A stretch of DNA of 17,614 nucleotides from an uncultured Rhodospirillales bacterium (GCA_903928045.1 CAIYPH010000779.1:1-17614); one strand, 5' to 3'; positions 1 through 7,964 are shown, counted from the first letter of the stretch. The notes: generated from the sequence alone by a model not told the origin. Numbers and translations: made by a program.

Positions 1-94
1 CCGGTCGCCGCTATAATTACCGAGAAATCCTACCGGGAGTTATTGCACTAAAATCAAGTGCACCTCATCTACGAGCAATATCTATGCAGCGGTC

Positions 95-1834
95 TTGACC
101 CGAGAGCTGCCTTCGCCGGTCGCCCCCGAAAGCGACGAGGAAGGCGCGCGGGATGACGTGAAAGTCACTGGGAAGCCTGACGGCAAGGCGAACGTCGCAA
201 AGCCCGCAGACAAGGGCGCCAAGGCGCCTGTGGTCCCGCCGGTGGCGATTGATTTCGACGGCATCGACCAGCGAATAGTAGCGCTGCCAATTCCTTCGGC
301 GAACTACACCGGCATCGTAGCCGGCGACGAAGGCATCCTCTATACGGTTGCCGCGCCTCTCGCCAACTCGGACGACGACCTCTCCTCGCGCGAAACGCCA
401 CCCAGTAGTGAAGTCGCCCGCTTCGATCTCAAGACACGCAAGGTCGAGCGCCTCCTGAAGGCGGTGGATCCGAAGAGCTTCGTCGTCTCCGCCGACGGCT
501 CCAAGGCGCTCTATGCGCTAAACCACAAGTGGTATGTCGTCGCCGCCGACAAGGAAGCCAAGGAAGGGGAGGGCGCGATCAAAACGGAGGAGGTCAGCAT
601 CTGGATCGATCCGCGTGCCGAATGGCAGCAGATCTACCACGAGGCATGGCGAATTGAGCGCGATTTTCTTTACGATAAGAACTTCCAGGGCCTTGATCTT
701 TCACGTGCCGAACATGCCTATGCTCCCTTTGTGCGGGGACTCGCTAACCGTGCAGACCTAAACGTACTAATGGAGGAAATGACCGGACACATCGGCGTCG
801 GCCATACATTCATCCGCGGTGGCGCGATGTTGCTGCAGTCACCGCCGGGCGTGGGTCTGCTTGGGGCCGACTTCTGCGTGACCGACGGTCACGTCCAGTT
901 CGCCCGCATCCTGGCCGGCGAGAACTGGAACCCGAAGGCACAGGCTCCCCTGACTCAACCCGGCGTGCACGTTTCGGTTGGCGAATTCCTCCTGGCCGTC
1001 AACGGTCGCCCGGTTGATGTGAATGGCGATGTCTATCGCTACTTCGAAGGTCTGGCCGGACGCCAGACTCAGCTGACTGTCGGACCGCACGCGGATGGCA
1101 AAGACTCGCGCACCGTGACCGTCGTGCCGGCGGCATCCGAGCAGACGCTGCGCCTGCTAACTTGGATGGAATCGAACCGGCGACTCGTGGAGGAGCGCTC
1201 GGGCGGCCGCCTCGGCTACGTCTTCCTCCCTGACACGGAAGGTGGCGGATTCGCAAACTTCAACCGCTACTACTTTTCGCAGGTTGGCAAGCAAGGCGTC
1301 ATCGTCGACGAGCGCTTCAACCACGGAGGACAGATCGCGGACTTCATCGTTGACCAAATGAAAAGAACCCCGCAGGCAATCAACGGCAGTCGGGAAGGCG
1401 ACGACATGATCGAGCCCGCGCAGGCGATCTTTGGCCCCAAGGTCATGCTCGTGAATCAGAGTTCGGGATCTGGCGGCGATGCGTTGCCGTGGCTGTTCAA
1501 GAAGGCCCGAATCGGGCCCTTGGTCGGAACCCGAACCTGGGGTGGACTCGTTGGTATCAGCGGGTATCCGCCATTGATCGACGGGGGCGAGATCACCGCG
1601 CCGCGCTGGGCAATTTCGGGAACTACCGGTGAATGGGAAGTGGAAAATATCGGCATCGCGCCGGATATTGAGGTCGAGCAGGACCCGGCCCTAACGCGCG
1701 ATGGCGGCGATCCCCAGCTTGAACGCGGAATAAAGGTCGCTCTGGAACTGCTCGCGGCTTCACCGCCGGCGCAACTCAAGATGCCTCCGCCTCCGAACCG
1801 TCATCCGGTGCTGCCACCGCCGCCCGAAGAATAG
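95..1834 (+). CDS. Tricorn-like S41 peptidase, 5'-truncated C-terminal part (probable remnant)
   Basis: Encodes the PDZ and S41 protease half of a tricorn-protease homologue, a family that trims peptides. In the 579-residue reading, residues 1-60 are an acidic/Lys-rich linker (PVAPESDEE, then IDFDGIDQRI), about 60-165 the end of a beta-propeller, 170-245 the helical C1 domain, 250-350 a PDZ domain, and 355-560 the catalytic core. Visible active-site elements are H237 (VGHT), nucleophile S459 (GSGGDALPW) and a Glu at 515-517 (EWEVEN). Family members are normally about 1,050-1,100 residues with a signal peptide and long propeller, so roughly the first half is missing. The only available start is TTG at 95, with no good ribosome binding site. 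The open frame, and residues resembling the family (SNIYAAVL), continue upstream of it to a TAA at 14-16. I read it as a truncated gene, probably not functional. The catalytic domain itself has no internal stop. Confidence 0.82.
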   Translation: MTRELPSPVAPESDEEGARDDVKVTGKPDGKANVAKPADKGAKAPVVPPVAIDFDGIDQRIVALPIPSANYTGIVAGDEGILYTVAAPLANSDDDLSSRETPPSSEVARFDLKTRKVERLLKAVDPKSFVVSADGSKALYALNHKWYVVAADKEAKEGEGAIKTEEVSIWIDPRAEWQQIYHEAWRIERDFLYDKNFQGLDLSRAEHAYAPFVRGLANRADLNVLMEEMTGHIGVGHTFIRGGAMLLQSPPGVGLLGADFCVTDGHVQFARILAGENWNPKAQAPLTQPGVHVSVGEFLLAVNGRPVDVNGDVYRYFEGLAGRQTQLTVGPHADGKDSRTVTVVPAASEQTLRLLTWMESNRRLVEERSGGRLGYVFLPDTEGGGFANFNRYYFSQVGKQGVIVDERFNHGGQIADFIVDQMKRTPQAINGSREGDDMIEPAQAIFGPKVMLVNQSSGSGGDALPWLFKKARIGPLVGTRTWGGLVGISGYPPLIDGGEITAPRWAISGTTGEWEVENIGIAPDIEVEQDPALTRDGGDPQLERGIKVALELLAASPPAQLKMPPPPNRHPVLPPPPEE

Positions 1835-1842
1835 CCAACCGG

Positions 1843-1870
1843 CCGGGCCGCGTCTGCTGATGCGGCCCGG
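1843..1870 (+). terminator. Hairpin just after the S41 peptidase stop (possible terminator)
   Basis: A perfect 9-bp stem, ccgggccgc (1843-1851) with gcggcccgg (1862-1870), encloses a 10-base loop and begins 9 bases after the stop codon. There is no T-run after it, so it may be a Rho-dependent pause or mRNA-end stabiliser rather than a classical intrinsic terminator. Confidence 0.45.
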
Positions 1871-2015
1871 AAGCTCTGAACGCAAGCAATTTTGGCAGAG
1901 GCCAAGTTCGCAGCGACGCCTCAATCAGCCTCGCCATTGCCTCGGAGCACAAAGGCCTGCTTTGACCGCTGCATCGCAACCACCGGCACGATAACTGAAC
2001 TGATCGTGCGTACAC

Positions 2016-2067
2016 CCACGGACAGCCATCAGTAGTGGCTTTGGCCGTGGATTTCTCCAATTTTTTT
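2016..2067 (+). terminator. Hairpin plus T7 run (possible intrinsic terminator)
   Basis: A two-part stem, ccacgg (2016-2021) with ccgtgg (2045-2050) and agcca (2024-2028) with tggct (2036-2040), is followed by atttctccaa and seven T (2061-2067). The T-run starts 10 bases after the stem, farther than usual. It lies about 180 bases beyond the peptidase stop, so it could be the real end of that transcript or a leftover from a lost gene. Confidence 0.4.
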
Positions 2068-2389
2068 CGTCAATGTCCTTAAATAAATTCGTCGACCCAG
2101 AGCCAGGGGTGGGTTACGTGCGCTGACTGATGATCGTCGGCCTGAAAAACTCAGGGGATCGCTACCGACACTTTTGACAGCTAAATCAAAGAAACCCGGT
2201 GAGACCGCGGCGCGTACAGAATCTCTTCACGATAGTCGCGCGCTGGATCGGCGCAGCGCCTGTAATTCTGACAGGAGCCGCCGACCCAAAGCGAAATTGG
2301 CAGTCAGTGCTGCCCAATCTACGGCTATTGTTAGCCTCCCCGAACGGCCGTCGAACCGGCCCGAGGCGCCCTCCCAGGTCGCGGCCTAA

Positions 2390-3397
2390 CTATAGGCATG
2401 TCGACCGCGCTTGCCCCTGTCCGGCGAGGCGCGCAAAGCCCTCGATGTCGATGTTGGCCCCGCAGACGATCACGCCGACGCGCTTTCCCTGGAGTTCCTC
2501 GCGCAGCGGCCCGAGTAGCGCTGCCGTCGCTGCGGCCCCAGCCGGCTCGACCGCGAGTTTCATCTCGCGAAACAGTAGTGCCATCGCTTCCGTGATCTGC
2601 TCGTCGTTCACGAGCACCAGCCGGTCGACGTTGGCATAGCAGAGCCCGAAGGTGTACGGTAGGGTGTAGGGCGGTGCGAGACTGTCGGCGATCGTCGCGT
2701 TGTCCGATCGCGACTGTGGCGAGCCGGCCGCGAAGCTGCGGTGCATCGTATCGGCACCGACCGGCTCGACGCCGTAGACCGTGCAGCTCGGCTGCAGGGC
2801 CTTAAAGGCCCAGCTAACCCCGGCACACAGCCCCCCGCCACCGACCGCAATAATTAGCGCATCAAGGGGTCCGACCTGTTCGCTGAACTCAAGCCCGAGG
2901 GTGGCCGTACCGAGCACCACCGACCGCCCCTCGAACGGGTGGATGAAAGTGCGGCCTTCCTCTTCCTCGATTCGCCGGGCAAGCGCGAACGCCTCCGCCC
3001 CGCTCGGGGCCATGACGACCTCGGCGCCATAGGCTCGCGCACGGGCCACGCGAGCAGCATTGGCGGAGGCGAGCATCACAACCTTGGCCGGCGCCCCGAA
3101 GCGGCTCGCCGCGTACGCGGTGGCGATCGCATGATTGCCGGCGCTCACGGCCGTCACGCCGCGCGCGCGCGTGGCGGCATCGAGTGCCTCCACGCTGGTC
3201 ACCGCACCGCGCGCCTTGAAGCTCCCCGTGTGCTGGAAGAGCTCAAGCTTGAGCACGACCTCGGTGTTGGAGCCGATCTGGCTCTCCAGATCAATGCCAT
3301 GCCAGATGTGCGTCGGCGTCTCTAGCACGTGCGGGCGATTGCGCTCGCGCGTCGCACGGACGCTTGGCAGGTCCGGCGGCGGTATCTGATCGATCAT
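2390..3397 (-). CDS. PLP-dependent threonine/serine dehydratase
   Basis: A fold-type II PLP enzyme that deaminates L-threonine or L-serine (or a related hydroxy-amino acid) to a 2-oxo acid and ammonia in the cytoplasm. In the 335-residue protein the PLP lysine is K61 in GSFKARGA, the substrate loop is SAGNHA (85-90), and the phosphate-binding glycine loop is GGGGLCAG from 186. There is no C-terminal ACT domain, so it resembles the short catabolic type rather than allosteric IlvA. I chose ATG 3397 because GGAG lies 9 bases upstream. ATG 3412 is in frame but lacks such a site, and the frame open to 3619 has unlike-protein composition. It is divergent from the permease and cyclodeaminase pair. 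Similar dehydratase plus cyclodeaminase pairs (EutB/EutC) occur in ectoine utilisation, but no other ectoine genes are visible, so I give no symbol. Confidence 0.9.
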   Translation of the reverse strand: MIDQIPPPDLPSVRATRERNRPHVLETPTHIWHGIDLESQIGSNTEVVLKLELFQHTGSFKARGAVTSVEALDAATRARGVTAVSAGNHAIATAYAASRFGAPAKVVMLASANAARVARARAYGAEVVMAPSGAEAFALARRIEEEEGRTFIHPFEGRSVVLGTATLGLEFSEQVGPLDALIIAVGGGGLCAGVSWAFKALQPSCTVYGVEPVGADTMHRSFAAGSPQSRSDNATIADSLAPPYTLPYTFGLCYANVDRLVLVNDEQITEAMALLFREMKLAVEPAGAAATAALLGPLREELQGKRVGVIVCGANIDIEGFARLAGQGQARSTCL

Positions 3398-3426
3398 AGG
3401 GCGCTGCTCCATTCGAAGTCGTTGCT

Positions 3427-3480
3427 GGGAAGTCGGGCGGGCAAAGCAACGGCGAAGTGGCCATACGCCCCGCCCGTCCC
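3427..3480. repeat. Long GC-rich inverted repeat between divergent genes
   Basis: cgggcggg (3434-3441) pairs perfectly with cccgcccg (3469-3476). The pairing continues outward with ggga (3427-3430) and tccc (3477-3480) across a 3-base bulge, and inward with ggcg/cgcc. It lies 30-83 bases upstream of the dehydratase start, in the 284-base region (3398-3681) that must hold the promoters for both divergent units. It could be an operator or a 5'-leader hairpin. I could not find a convincing -35/-10 pair for either strand. Confidence 0.5.
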
Positions 3481-3681
3481 GATCCGGTACTGCATACGGC
3501 ACCAGTAGCTCAGTCGCGCACGGTCCGTCAAGCCAGCGCGTAGCGGCGGCGCGGCCCGCTGCGTCAAAAAGATGGTAACTTGCCCGCTCTAACGACACGG
3601 ATCGGTCGCAGGCGCCCACGTCGCTGTGGATGCACTCGCCGCGGGCATACGTCGATTCGGCTCTTCGTCACGGAACTGGAA

Positions 3682-5130
3682 ATGAACTCTACAAACCTCG
3701 GAAACGTCCTCGAGCAGGCCGCGGAGCGCGACGGTCCCGGGACGCTGCAGCGGACTCTCACGGCAAGCCAGCTCATCCTGCTCGGCGTAGGCGCGATCAT
3801 CGGCGCCGGGATTTTCGTGGCAACGGGAACCGTTGCCGCAGCCGATGCCGGACCGGCTATCGTCCTGTCGTTCCTGATCGCGGCAGCCGGCTGCCTGTGC
3901 GCGGGGCTGTGCTATGCGGAATTTGCAGCGCTCGTGCCGGTGGCCGGCAGCGCCTACAGCTACGTCTACGCAACTTTCGGGCGTCTGGCGGGCTGGATGA
4001 TCGGCTGGTGTCTGCTGCTCGAGTATTCGATGGCGGGAGCCAACGTTGCCGTCGGATGGTCCGCCTATCTATCGGGGCTGGTGCGCAGTCTCGGAATTTC
4101 GTTGCCAGTGCAGCTCACGACACCCCCCTTTATCCGCACGGCCGGCCACCTCGCGAGCAGCGGCGCGACGTTCAACGCGCCGGCCTTCTTGCTGGTGCTT
4201 ACGCTAGCCGCGCTGTTGCTCGGCGGTGTGCGGCTGTCGGTGCGCACGAATGCCGCGCTGGTCTTGGTCAAGCTCGTGATCATCGTGCTCTTCATCGTCT
4301 GTGGCGCTTGGTACGTCGACAGCCAAAACTGGCATCCGTTCATTCCGCCCAACGCGGGTCACTTCGGCGAATTCGGCTGGTCCGGCGTCATCCGCGGCGC
4401 CGGGGCGATTTTCTACGCCTACCTCGGCTTCGATGCGGTATCAACTGCCGCGCGAGAATCGCGCGACCCGCAGCGGACCGTGCCGCGCGGCATCATCGGT
4501 GCGCTGGCGCTCTGCACCGTGCTCTATATCGCGTTCTCGCTCGTGCTAACCGGCCTCGCGCCATACCAAGTGCTAGGCGTGCCGAACCCAGCTAGCGTAG
4601 CGCTCGACTACGCCGGGCCGCAGCTGCACTTCCTCAAGGTGGCCGTAGAGATCGGCGCTGTGCTGGGTCTGACGTCCGTAGTGCTTGCGCTGCTCTACGG
4701 CCAGAGCAGGATCCTGTACGCGATGTCGCGGGACCGGGTCGTCCCCTCGCTGTTCGGCCGCATCGGTGCGCGGTCGGCCATTCCCTACGCCTCCGTCCTT
4801 GGTAGCGGCATCGTGGCTGCGACGGCCGCGGGCTTCCTGCCGACGGAAGTGCTGGGCGAGATGATCTCGATCGGAACCCTGAGCGCGTTCGTCGTTGTCT
4901 GCGCCGGGGTACTGGTGCTGCGGGTCAGAAGGCCGGATCTCGCACGGCCGTTTCGCACGCCGGCCGCGCCGCTCGTGTGCACCGCCGGCATCCTGATCTG
5001 CGGCTACCTGATGGCCGCACTGCCTGCCGAGACCTGGCGGCGCTTCATCATCTGGCTGGCGGCGGGCGCCGCGATTTACGTAATCTATGGCCGCCGCCGG
5101 GCCGCGGCGGACAAGCGAAGAATGCAATGA
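3682..5130 (+). CDS. APC-family amino acid permease
   Basis: A cytoplasmic-membrane amino acid transporter of the amino acid-polyamine-organocation superfamily, closest in appearance to the cationic amino acid transporter/YfnA type. The 482-residue protein has a short hydrophilic N-terminus and then about 12 hydrophobic segments. The first carries the family hallmark GAIIGAGIF (37-45), an unwound helix that binds the substrate backbone; YAEFAALVPVAGSAYSY follows in helix 3. Start ATG 3682 has a weak GGAA upstream. An in-frame extension to 3580 is Arg-rich, lacks a ribosome binding site and would be odd for a permease. The stop codon overlaps the next start (ATGA at 5127-5130), so the two genes form an operon. 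The substrate cannot be read from sequence; the context suggests Thr/Ser, ornithine or a peptide-derived amino acid. Confidence 0.92.
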   Translation: MNSTNLGNVLEQAAERDGPGTLQRTLTASQLILLGVGAIIGAGIFVATGTVAAADAGPAIVLSFLIAAAGCLCAGLCYAEFAALVPVAGSAYSYVYATFGRLAGWMIGWCLLLEYSMAGANVAVGWSAYLSGLVRSLGISLPVQLTTPPFIRTAGHLASSGATFNAPAFLLVLTLAALLLGGVRLSVRTNAALVLVKLVIIVLFIVCGAWYVDSQNWHPFIPPNAGHFGEFGWSGVIRGAGAIFYAYLGFDAVSTAARESRDPQRTVPRGIIGALALCTVLYIAFSLVLTGLAPYQVLGVPNPASVALDYAGPQLHFLKVAVEIGAVLGLTSVVLALLYGQSRILYAMSRDRVVPSLFGRIGARSAIPYASVLGSGIVAATAAGFLPTEVLGEMISIGTLSAFVVVCAGVLVLRVRRPDLARPFRTPAAPLVCTAGILICGYLMAALPAETWRRFIIWLAAGAAIYVIYGRRRAAADKRRMQ

Positions 5131-6116
5131 CGAGTCATCCCCTGCGATTACTGAACGCCGCCGTCGTGCGCGAACTGCTGCCAATGGCCAAGTGCATCCC
5201 GCTGATGCGCCGCGCGTTCGAGATGGTGGCCACCGGCGGCACGATTCAGCCGATCCGCCAGGCGGTCTGGCACCCGGATCGCCGCGGAATGGTCGGCTGG
5301 ATGCCGGGCTACACGGCCGACCCCGAGTGGCTGGGCGTGAAGATCGTGACGGTATATCCGTCTAACTTTGGCACGGAATACGGTTCGCACCAGGGGATGG
5401 TGCTGCTGTTCGAGACGCGCTACGGAGCGCCGGTCGCAATCCTCGACGGCCGGGAGATAACAGCAATCCGCACCGCGGCGGCGACGGCCGCGGCGACGGA
5501 TGCACTGGCAGACGGCGCCGTTCGCACCCTCGGAATCCTCGGTTATGGCGAACAGGCCGCCGCACACGTCGAGGCGCTGCTTGAAATCCGCCCCTTCGAT
5601 GCTGTAACTGTTTGGGGCCGAGATGCCGAGCGGGCACGGCGGTTTGCGGCGGAGATGGCGGAGCGACACGGCGCTAAGGTCACTGCCACCGCGGATGCGC
5701 GTGCCGCGGCCGGCTGCGACGTAGTCTGTACCCTTACCGCCGCCGCCGAGCCGATCCTGTTCGCCGAATGGCTCCGGCCTGGCCAGCACCTCAACGTCGT
5801 CGGCTCAAGCATCCCGACGACCTCCGAGGTCGATGAGGCGACGATCGCCCGGGGCCGCCTGTTCGTCGACTTCAAGGACAGCGCCCTTGCACACGCCGGC
5901 GACTTCCGGCGCGCTAAGGCCAAGGGACAGGTCGACGACCAGCACATCCTGGGCTGCGTCGGCGACGTGCTACTGGGCCGGGTTCCGGCCCGCGTGTCAC
6001 CCGGCGACATCACGATCTTCAAGTCGCTCGGCATGGCGAGCGAGGACCTGATCGCGTGTGACTTCGTGCTGAACGAGGCAATCCGCCGCAACCTTGGAGA
6101 GATCGTCCAATGGTGA
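5127..6116 (+). CDS. Ornithine cyclodeaminase / mu-crystallin family protein
   Basis: An NAD(P)-dependent family whose members deaminate ornithine to proline, reduce cyclic imino acids, or act on alanine or ectoine-type compounds (EutC). The 329-residue protein shows the expected landmarks: R44 (PIRQAV), K72 (VKIVTVYPSN), R115 (REITAIRTAAATA), the Rossmann loop LGILGYGEQAA (135-145), and FVDFKDSA near 246-253, where the catalytic acid is expected. Length matches the family (about 310-350). ATG 5127 overlaps the permease TGA by four bases, implying translational coupling; an in-frame extension to 4977 would lie inside the permease gene and is rejected. With the permease and divergent dehydratase it forms an amino-acid utilisation module. 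The exact substrate is unknown: the family is catalytically diverse and sequence alone does not separate the activities. Confidence 0.9.
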   Translation: MTSHPLRLLNAAVVRELLPMAKCIPLMRRAFEMVATGGTIQPIRQAVWHPDRRGMVGWMPGYTADPEWLGVKIVTVYPSNFGTEYGSHQGMVLLFETRYGAPVAILDGREITAIRTAAATAAATDALADGAVRTLGILGYGEQAAAHVEALLEIRPFDAVTVWGRDAERARRFAAEMAERHGAKVTATADARAAAGCDVVCTLTAAAEPILFAEWLRPGQHLNVVGSSIPTTSEVDEATIARGRLFVDFKDSALAHAGDFRRAKAKGQVDDQHILGCVGDVLLGRVPARVSPGDITIFKSLGMASEDLIACDFVLNEAIRRNLGEIVQW

Positions 6117-6268
6117 GTGTGGCCACGCTGGCGGAGGCAAGCATTCGCGAAACCCGGCCCTGCGAGTCTGATCCGGCCCCGTCGCAAATGGCGTGCGGTT
6201 CAGTGGGGGTCCAAGTCACTTCCTCAATCAGTCTTGTGAAGACAAGGGATACTATTCCCCGCAGGTAG
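6110..6268 (+). CDS. Small ORF of 52 codons, coupled to the preceding gene (uncertain)
   Basis: ATG 6110 overlaps the last codons of the cyclodeaminase gene, and GGAGAG lies 8 bases upstream, a better ribosome binding site than most in this window. The product begins MVSVATLAEASIRE and ends in CGS..SSISLVKTRDTIPRR; it has no domain, membrane segment or export signal I recognise. It stops two bases before the AGGAG that serves the sigma factor gene. It may be a real small protein, a leader peptide, or the shortened start of a lost third operon gene. Composition alone does not decide it. Confidence 0.3.
   Translation: MVSVATLAEASIRETRPCESDPAPSQMACGSVGVQVTSSISLVKTRDTIPRR
6233..6246. repeat. Small dyad in the sigma factor promoter region
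   Basis: cttgt (6233-6237) and acaag (6242-6246) form a short dyad with a 4-base centre, 33-46 bases before the sigma factor start. The nearby tactat (6250-6255) could be a -10 box, but no good -35 sits at the right distance. Offered as a candidate control site only. Confidence 0.25.
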
Positions 6269-6278
6269 AGAGGAGCGG

Positions 6279-6842
6279 ATGGTGTCGGCAGGACAACAGG
6301 GGCGGCTTGTGGAGTGGTTTCTGGAGCTGCGCGCTCCACTGCGCCGCTTCATCGCACGGCGGCGCGGCCTATCGGCCGCCGACCTCGACGACGTGGCGCA
6401 GGAAGTGTTCTTGCGGTTGTTGCGTTACGATCGCGAAGAGCTGATCACCGACCCGCGCAGCTACCTGTTCAAGGTTGCCGCCAATGTCGCGTCCGAGTGG
6501 TCGATGCGGGCCAGTCAGCGCCTGCCGCACTCCTCGAACTGGCTTGATCTTCTCACCGACGAGTCTGACCTGATCGACGAGGTCGAGCGTGCACAGCGCG
6601 ACCGCGAGCTGCGGTCTGCCCTTGACCAGCTGCCGCCACGGGCGAGGGAGGTCCTGCGGCTTCATTTCGGGGAGGGTCTCGGCTACGAGGCGATCGCCAG
6701 GCGACTCGAAGTGACGCAAAGGGTAGTGAAGCGCGAGATCGTCAACGCTTACGGCCGCCTGCGCGTGGCTCTCGCTGACCTGCGAGTACGCTCCGGCTCA
6801 GCAGCTGAATGTCGGGCGGAAGCACCTACGAGGCAGCCATGA
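6279..6842 (+). CDS. FecI-like ECF RNA polymerase sigma factor
   Basis: A 187-residue extracytoplasmic-function sigma factor that would direct RNA polymerase to the receptor and hydrolase genes. Region 2 spans about residues 10-75 (DLDDVAQEVFLRLLRY, then DPRSYLFKVAANVASEW); region 4 spans about 110-165 (LPPRAREVLRLHFGEGLGYEAIARRLEV, then VVKREIVNAYGRLR, the helix-turn-helix). There is no region 1 or 3, as expected. AGGAG sits only 3 bases before ATG 6279 but 6 bases before GTG 6282, so translation may begin one codon later. The stop overlaps the FecR start (ATGA), coupling synthesis of the sigma factor and its regulator. In the known Fec circuit the sigma factor is held by FecR until a ligand-loaded receptor signals. 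The region-4 recognition helix is somewhat divergent, so promoter specificity is not predictable here. Confidence 0.93.
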   Translation: MVSAGQQGRLVEWFLELRAPLRRFIARRRGLSAADLDDVAQEVFLRLLRYDREELITDPRSYLFKVAANVASEWSMRASQRLPHSSNWLDLLTDESDLIDEVERAQRDRELRSALDQLPPRAREVLRLHFGEGLGYEAIARRLEVTQRVVKREIVNAYGRLRVALADLRVRSGSAAECRAEAPTRQP

Positions 6843-7918
6843 TTACGTCATCGGCCGAAGCGCGCCGGCAGCGAGCCGCAGAGGAAGCGACTGAGTGGGC
6901 AGAGCGGCTCGACTCCGGATCCATTTCGAAATCTGACCGCACCGAATTCGTCGAATGGCTGCGCGAGTCTCCGGTCCACGTCGCAGAAATGCTGCGCCAC
7001 GACCGACTGAAAATGGCGCTCGGCGAGCTCGTCGACTGGTCGCGCGTGGCGCTTTCCAACCCCGCCTACACGTCTACGGTTGTGCCGCTGGCATTGTCGC
7101 CTTCGCAAAACGCTCCTAAGCGCCGGTCACGGGTGCGACAGATCACGCGCTACGCTGCAATCGCTGCAGGACTCGCGCTCGTCGTGATCATCGGCCTGCT
7201 CGGACAGCGGCAACTGTCGGCGACAAACATCACCACGCGCCCCGGCGAGCGGAGGGAAGTGACGCTCCAGGACGGCAGCGTAGTCCGGCTCTCGCCGGGC
7301 ACCGACCTGCGCGTCGAACTGCGGCCGGAGCTGCGCTCAATTGTTCTGGAGCGCGGCGAAGCGGTGTTCTGGGTTGCGAAAGACTCGCGGCGCCCCTTCG
7401 TCGTCACTGCTAACCAGACGCGAATTCAAGCAGTCGGCACGGTGTTCACCGTCGCGCGCAGTACCGACAGGGTGGTTGTTACCGTGACGGAAGGACACGT
7501 GACGGTGGCGTCGTCCGGAGCGAGCACCGAGCCGGGCAGCGGCCGCGAATCGCGACGTCTCATTGCGCTGCTGGCCAATGACAGCATCACGATCTCGGCA
7601 GCCGGGGTTCCCGGTGCGGTACACCGCGCGGAAGCCGTGCGCACGACGGATCTGGAGGACAACAAGCTTATCTTCGAGAATGCACGCGTCGCTAACGTCG
7701 TCGCTCAGTTCAATCGCCGAAATCGCGTCCAGATCCAGATCAGCGACGATAACCTCGCAGCAAGAACCGTCAGCGGCGTTTTCGACGCCAACGATCCCAG
7801 ATCCTTCGTGGAGTTCCTGACGAGTGTCGCAGATGTCCAGAACATCGACGCGGGCCCCGGAAAGATCATCGTATCGCGGCGTTCGACTGGTACGGGACCA
7901 TCCAGCGAGCAGCGGTGA
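6839..7918 (+). CDS. FecR-type transmembrane anti-sigma factor
   Basis: A 359-residue inner-membrane sensor partner of the adjacent sigma factor. Residues about 10-60 are the cytoplasmic DUF4880-type sigma-binding region (AEEATEWAERLDSG, SDRTEFVEWLRES). A single membrane helix lies at about 103-121 (YAAIAAGLALVVIIGLL). The periplasmic FecR domain runs about 130-230 (RPGERREVTLQDGSVVRLSPGT, VQAVGTVF-like IQAVGTVFTV, TEGHVTV). The C-terminal part about 270-345 (LEDNKLIFENARVANVVAQF, VSGVFDANDPRSFVEFL) resembles the region that contacts the receptor STN domain. ATG 6839 was chosen over the in-frame 6809 because it makes a 4-base overlap with the sigma gene and has GAGG 5 bases upstream. Known FecR proteins both inhibit and activate their sigma factors; which applies here cannot be read from sequence. 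Confidence 0.93.
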   Translation: MITSSAEARRQRAAEEATEWAERLDSGSISKSDRTEFVEWLRESPVHVAEMLRHDRLKMALGELVDWSRVALSNPAYTSTVVPLALSPSQNAPKRRSRVRQITRYAAIAAGLALVVIIGLLGQRQLSATNITTRPGERREVTLQDGSVVRLSPGTDLRVELRPELRSIVLERGEAVFWVAKDSRRPFVVTANQTRIQAVGTVFTVARSTDRVVVTVTEGHVTVASSGASTEPGSGRESRRLIALLANDSITISAAGVPGAVHRAEAVRTTDLEDNKLIFENARVANVVAQFNRRNRVQIQISDDNLAARTVSGVFDANDPRSFVEFLTSVADVQNIDAGPGKIIVSRRSTGTGPSSEQR

Positions 7919-7920
7919 TC

Positions 7921-7964
7921 GCCCCTCGCACTGCCTCGAATAAAAAGTATGGGCGATGAGGGGC
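7921..7964. repeat. Inverted repeat in the FecR-receptor gap
   Basis: gcccctc (7921-7927) pairs with gaggggc (7958-7964), with further pairing of the adjoining bases across a small bulge. It lies in the 121-base gap between FecR and the receptor, starting 2 bases after the FecR stop. It could lower readthrough into the receptor gene, or sit within the receptor's own promoter or leader. Confidence 0.35.

Larger units (their letters stand above)
1835..2389. other. 555-base stretch without a convincing gene
   Basis: It holds the two hairpins listed separately. The short open frames in it (for example plus strand 2174-2389, minus strand 1776-2060) lack ribosome binding sites, have irregular composition and match no family I recognise. 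The local base composition (e.g. 2050-2100) is more AT-rich than in the flanking genes. It separates the end of the peptidase from the end of the convergent dehydratase. Confidence 0.55.

Noticed and set aside
1776..2060. A 94-codon minus-strand open frame after the peptidase as a possible transposase remnant
   Set aside because: There are no transposase motifs and no terminal inverted repeats; it overlaps the peptidase end and a hairpin.
2199..2639. A 146-codon open frame on the plus strand before and opposite the dehydratase
   Set aside because: There is no ribosome binding site and the second half is antisense to the dehydratase; composition becomes Ser/Ala/Arg-rich. The first part matches nothing I know.
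3630..4595. A 321-codon open frame on the plus strand
   Set aside because: It is an out-of-frame, Arg-rich shadow of the permease gene; the permease frame has the membrane helices and the family motif.
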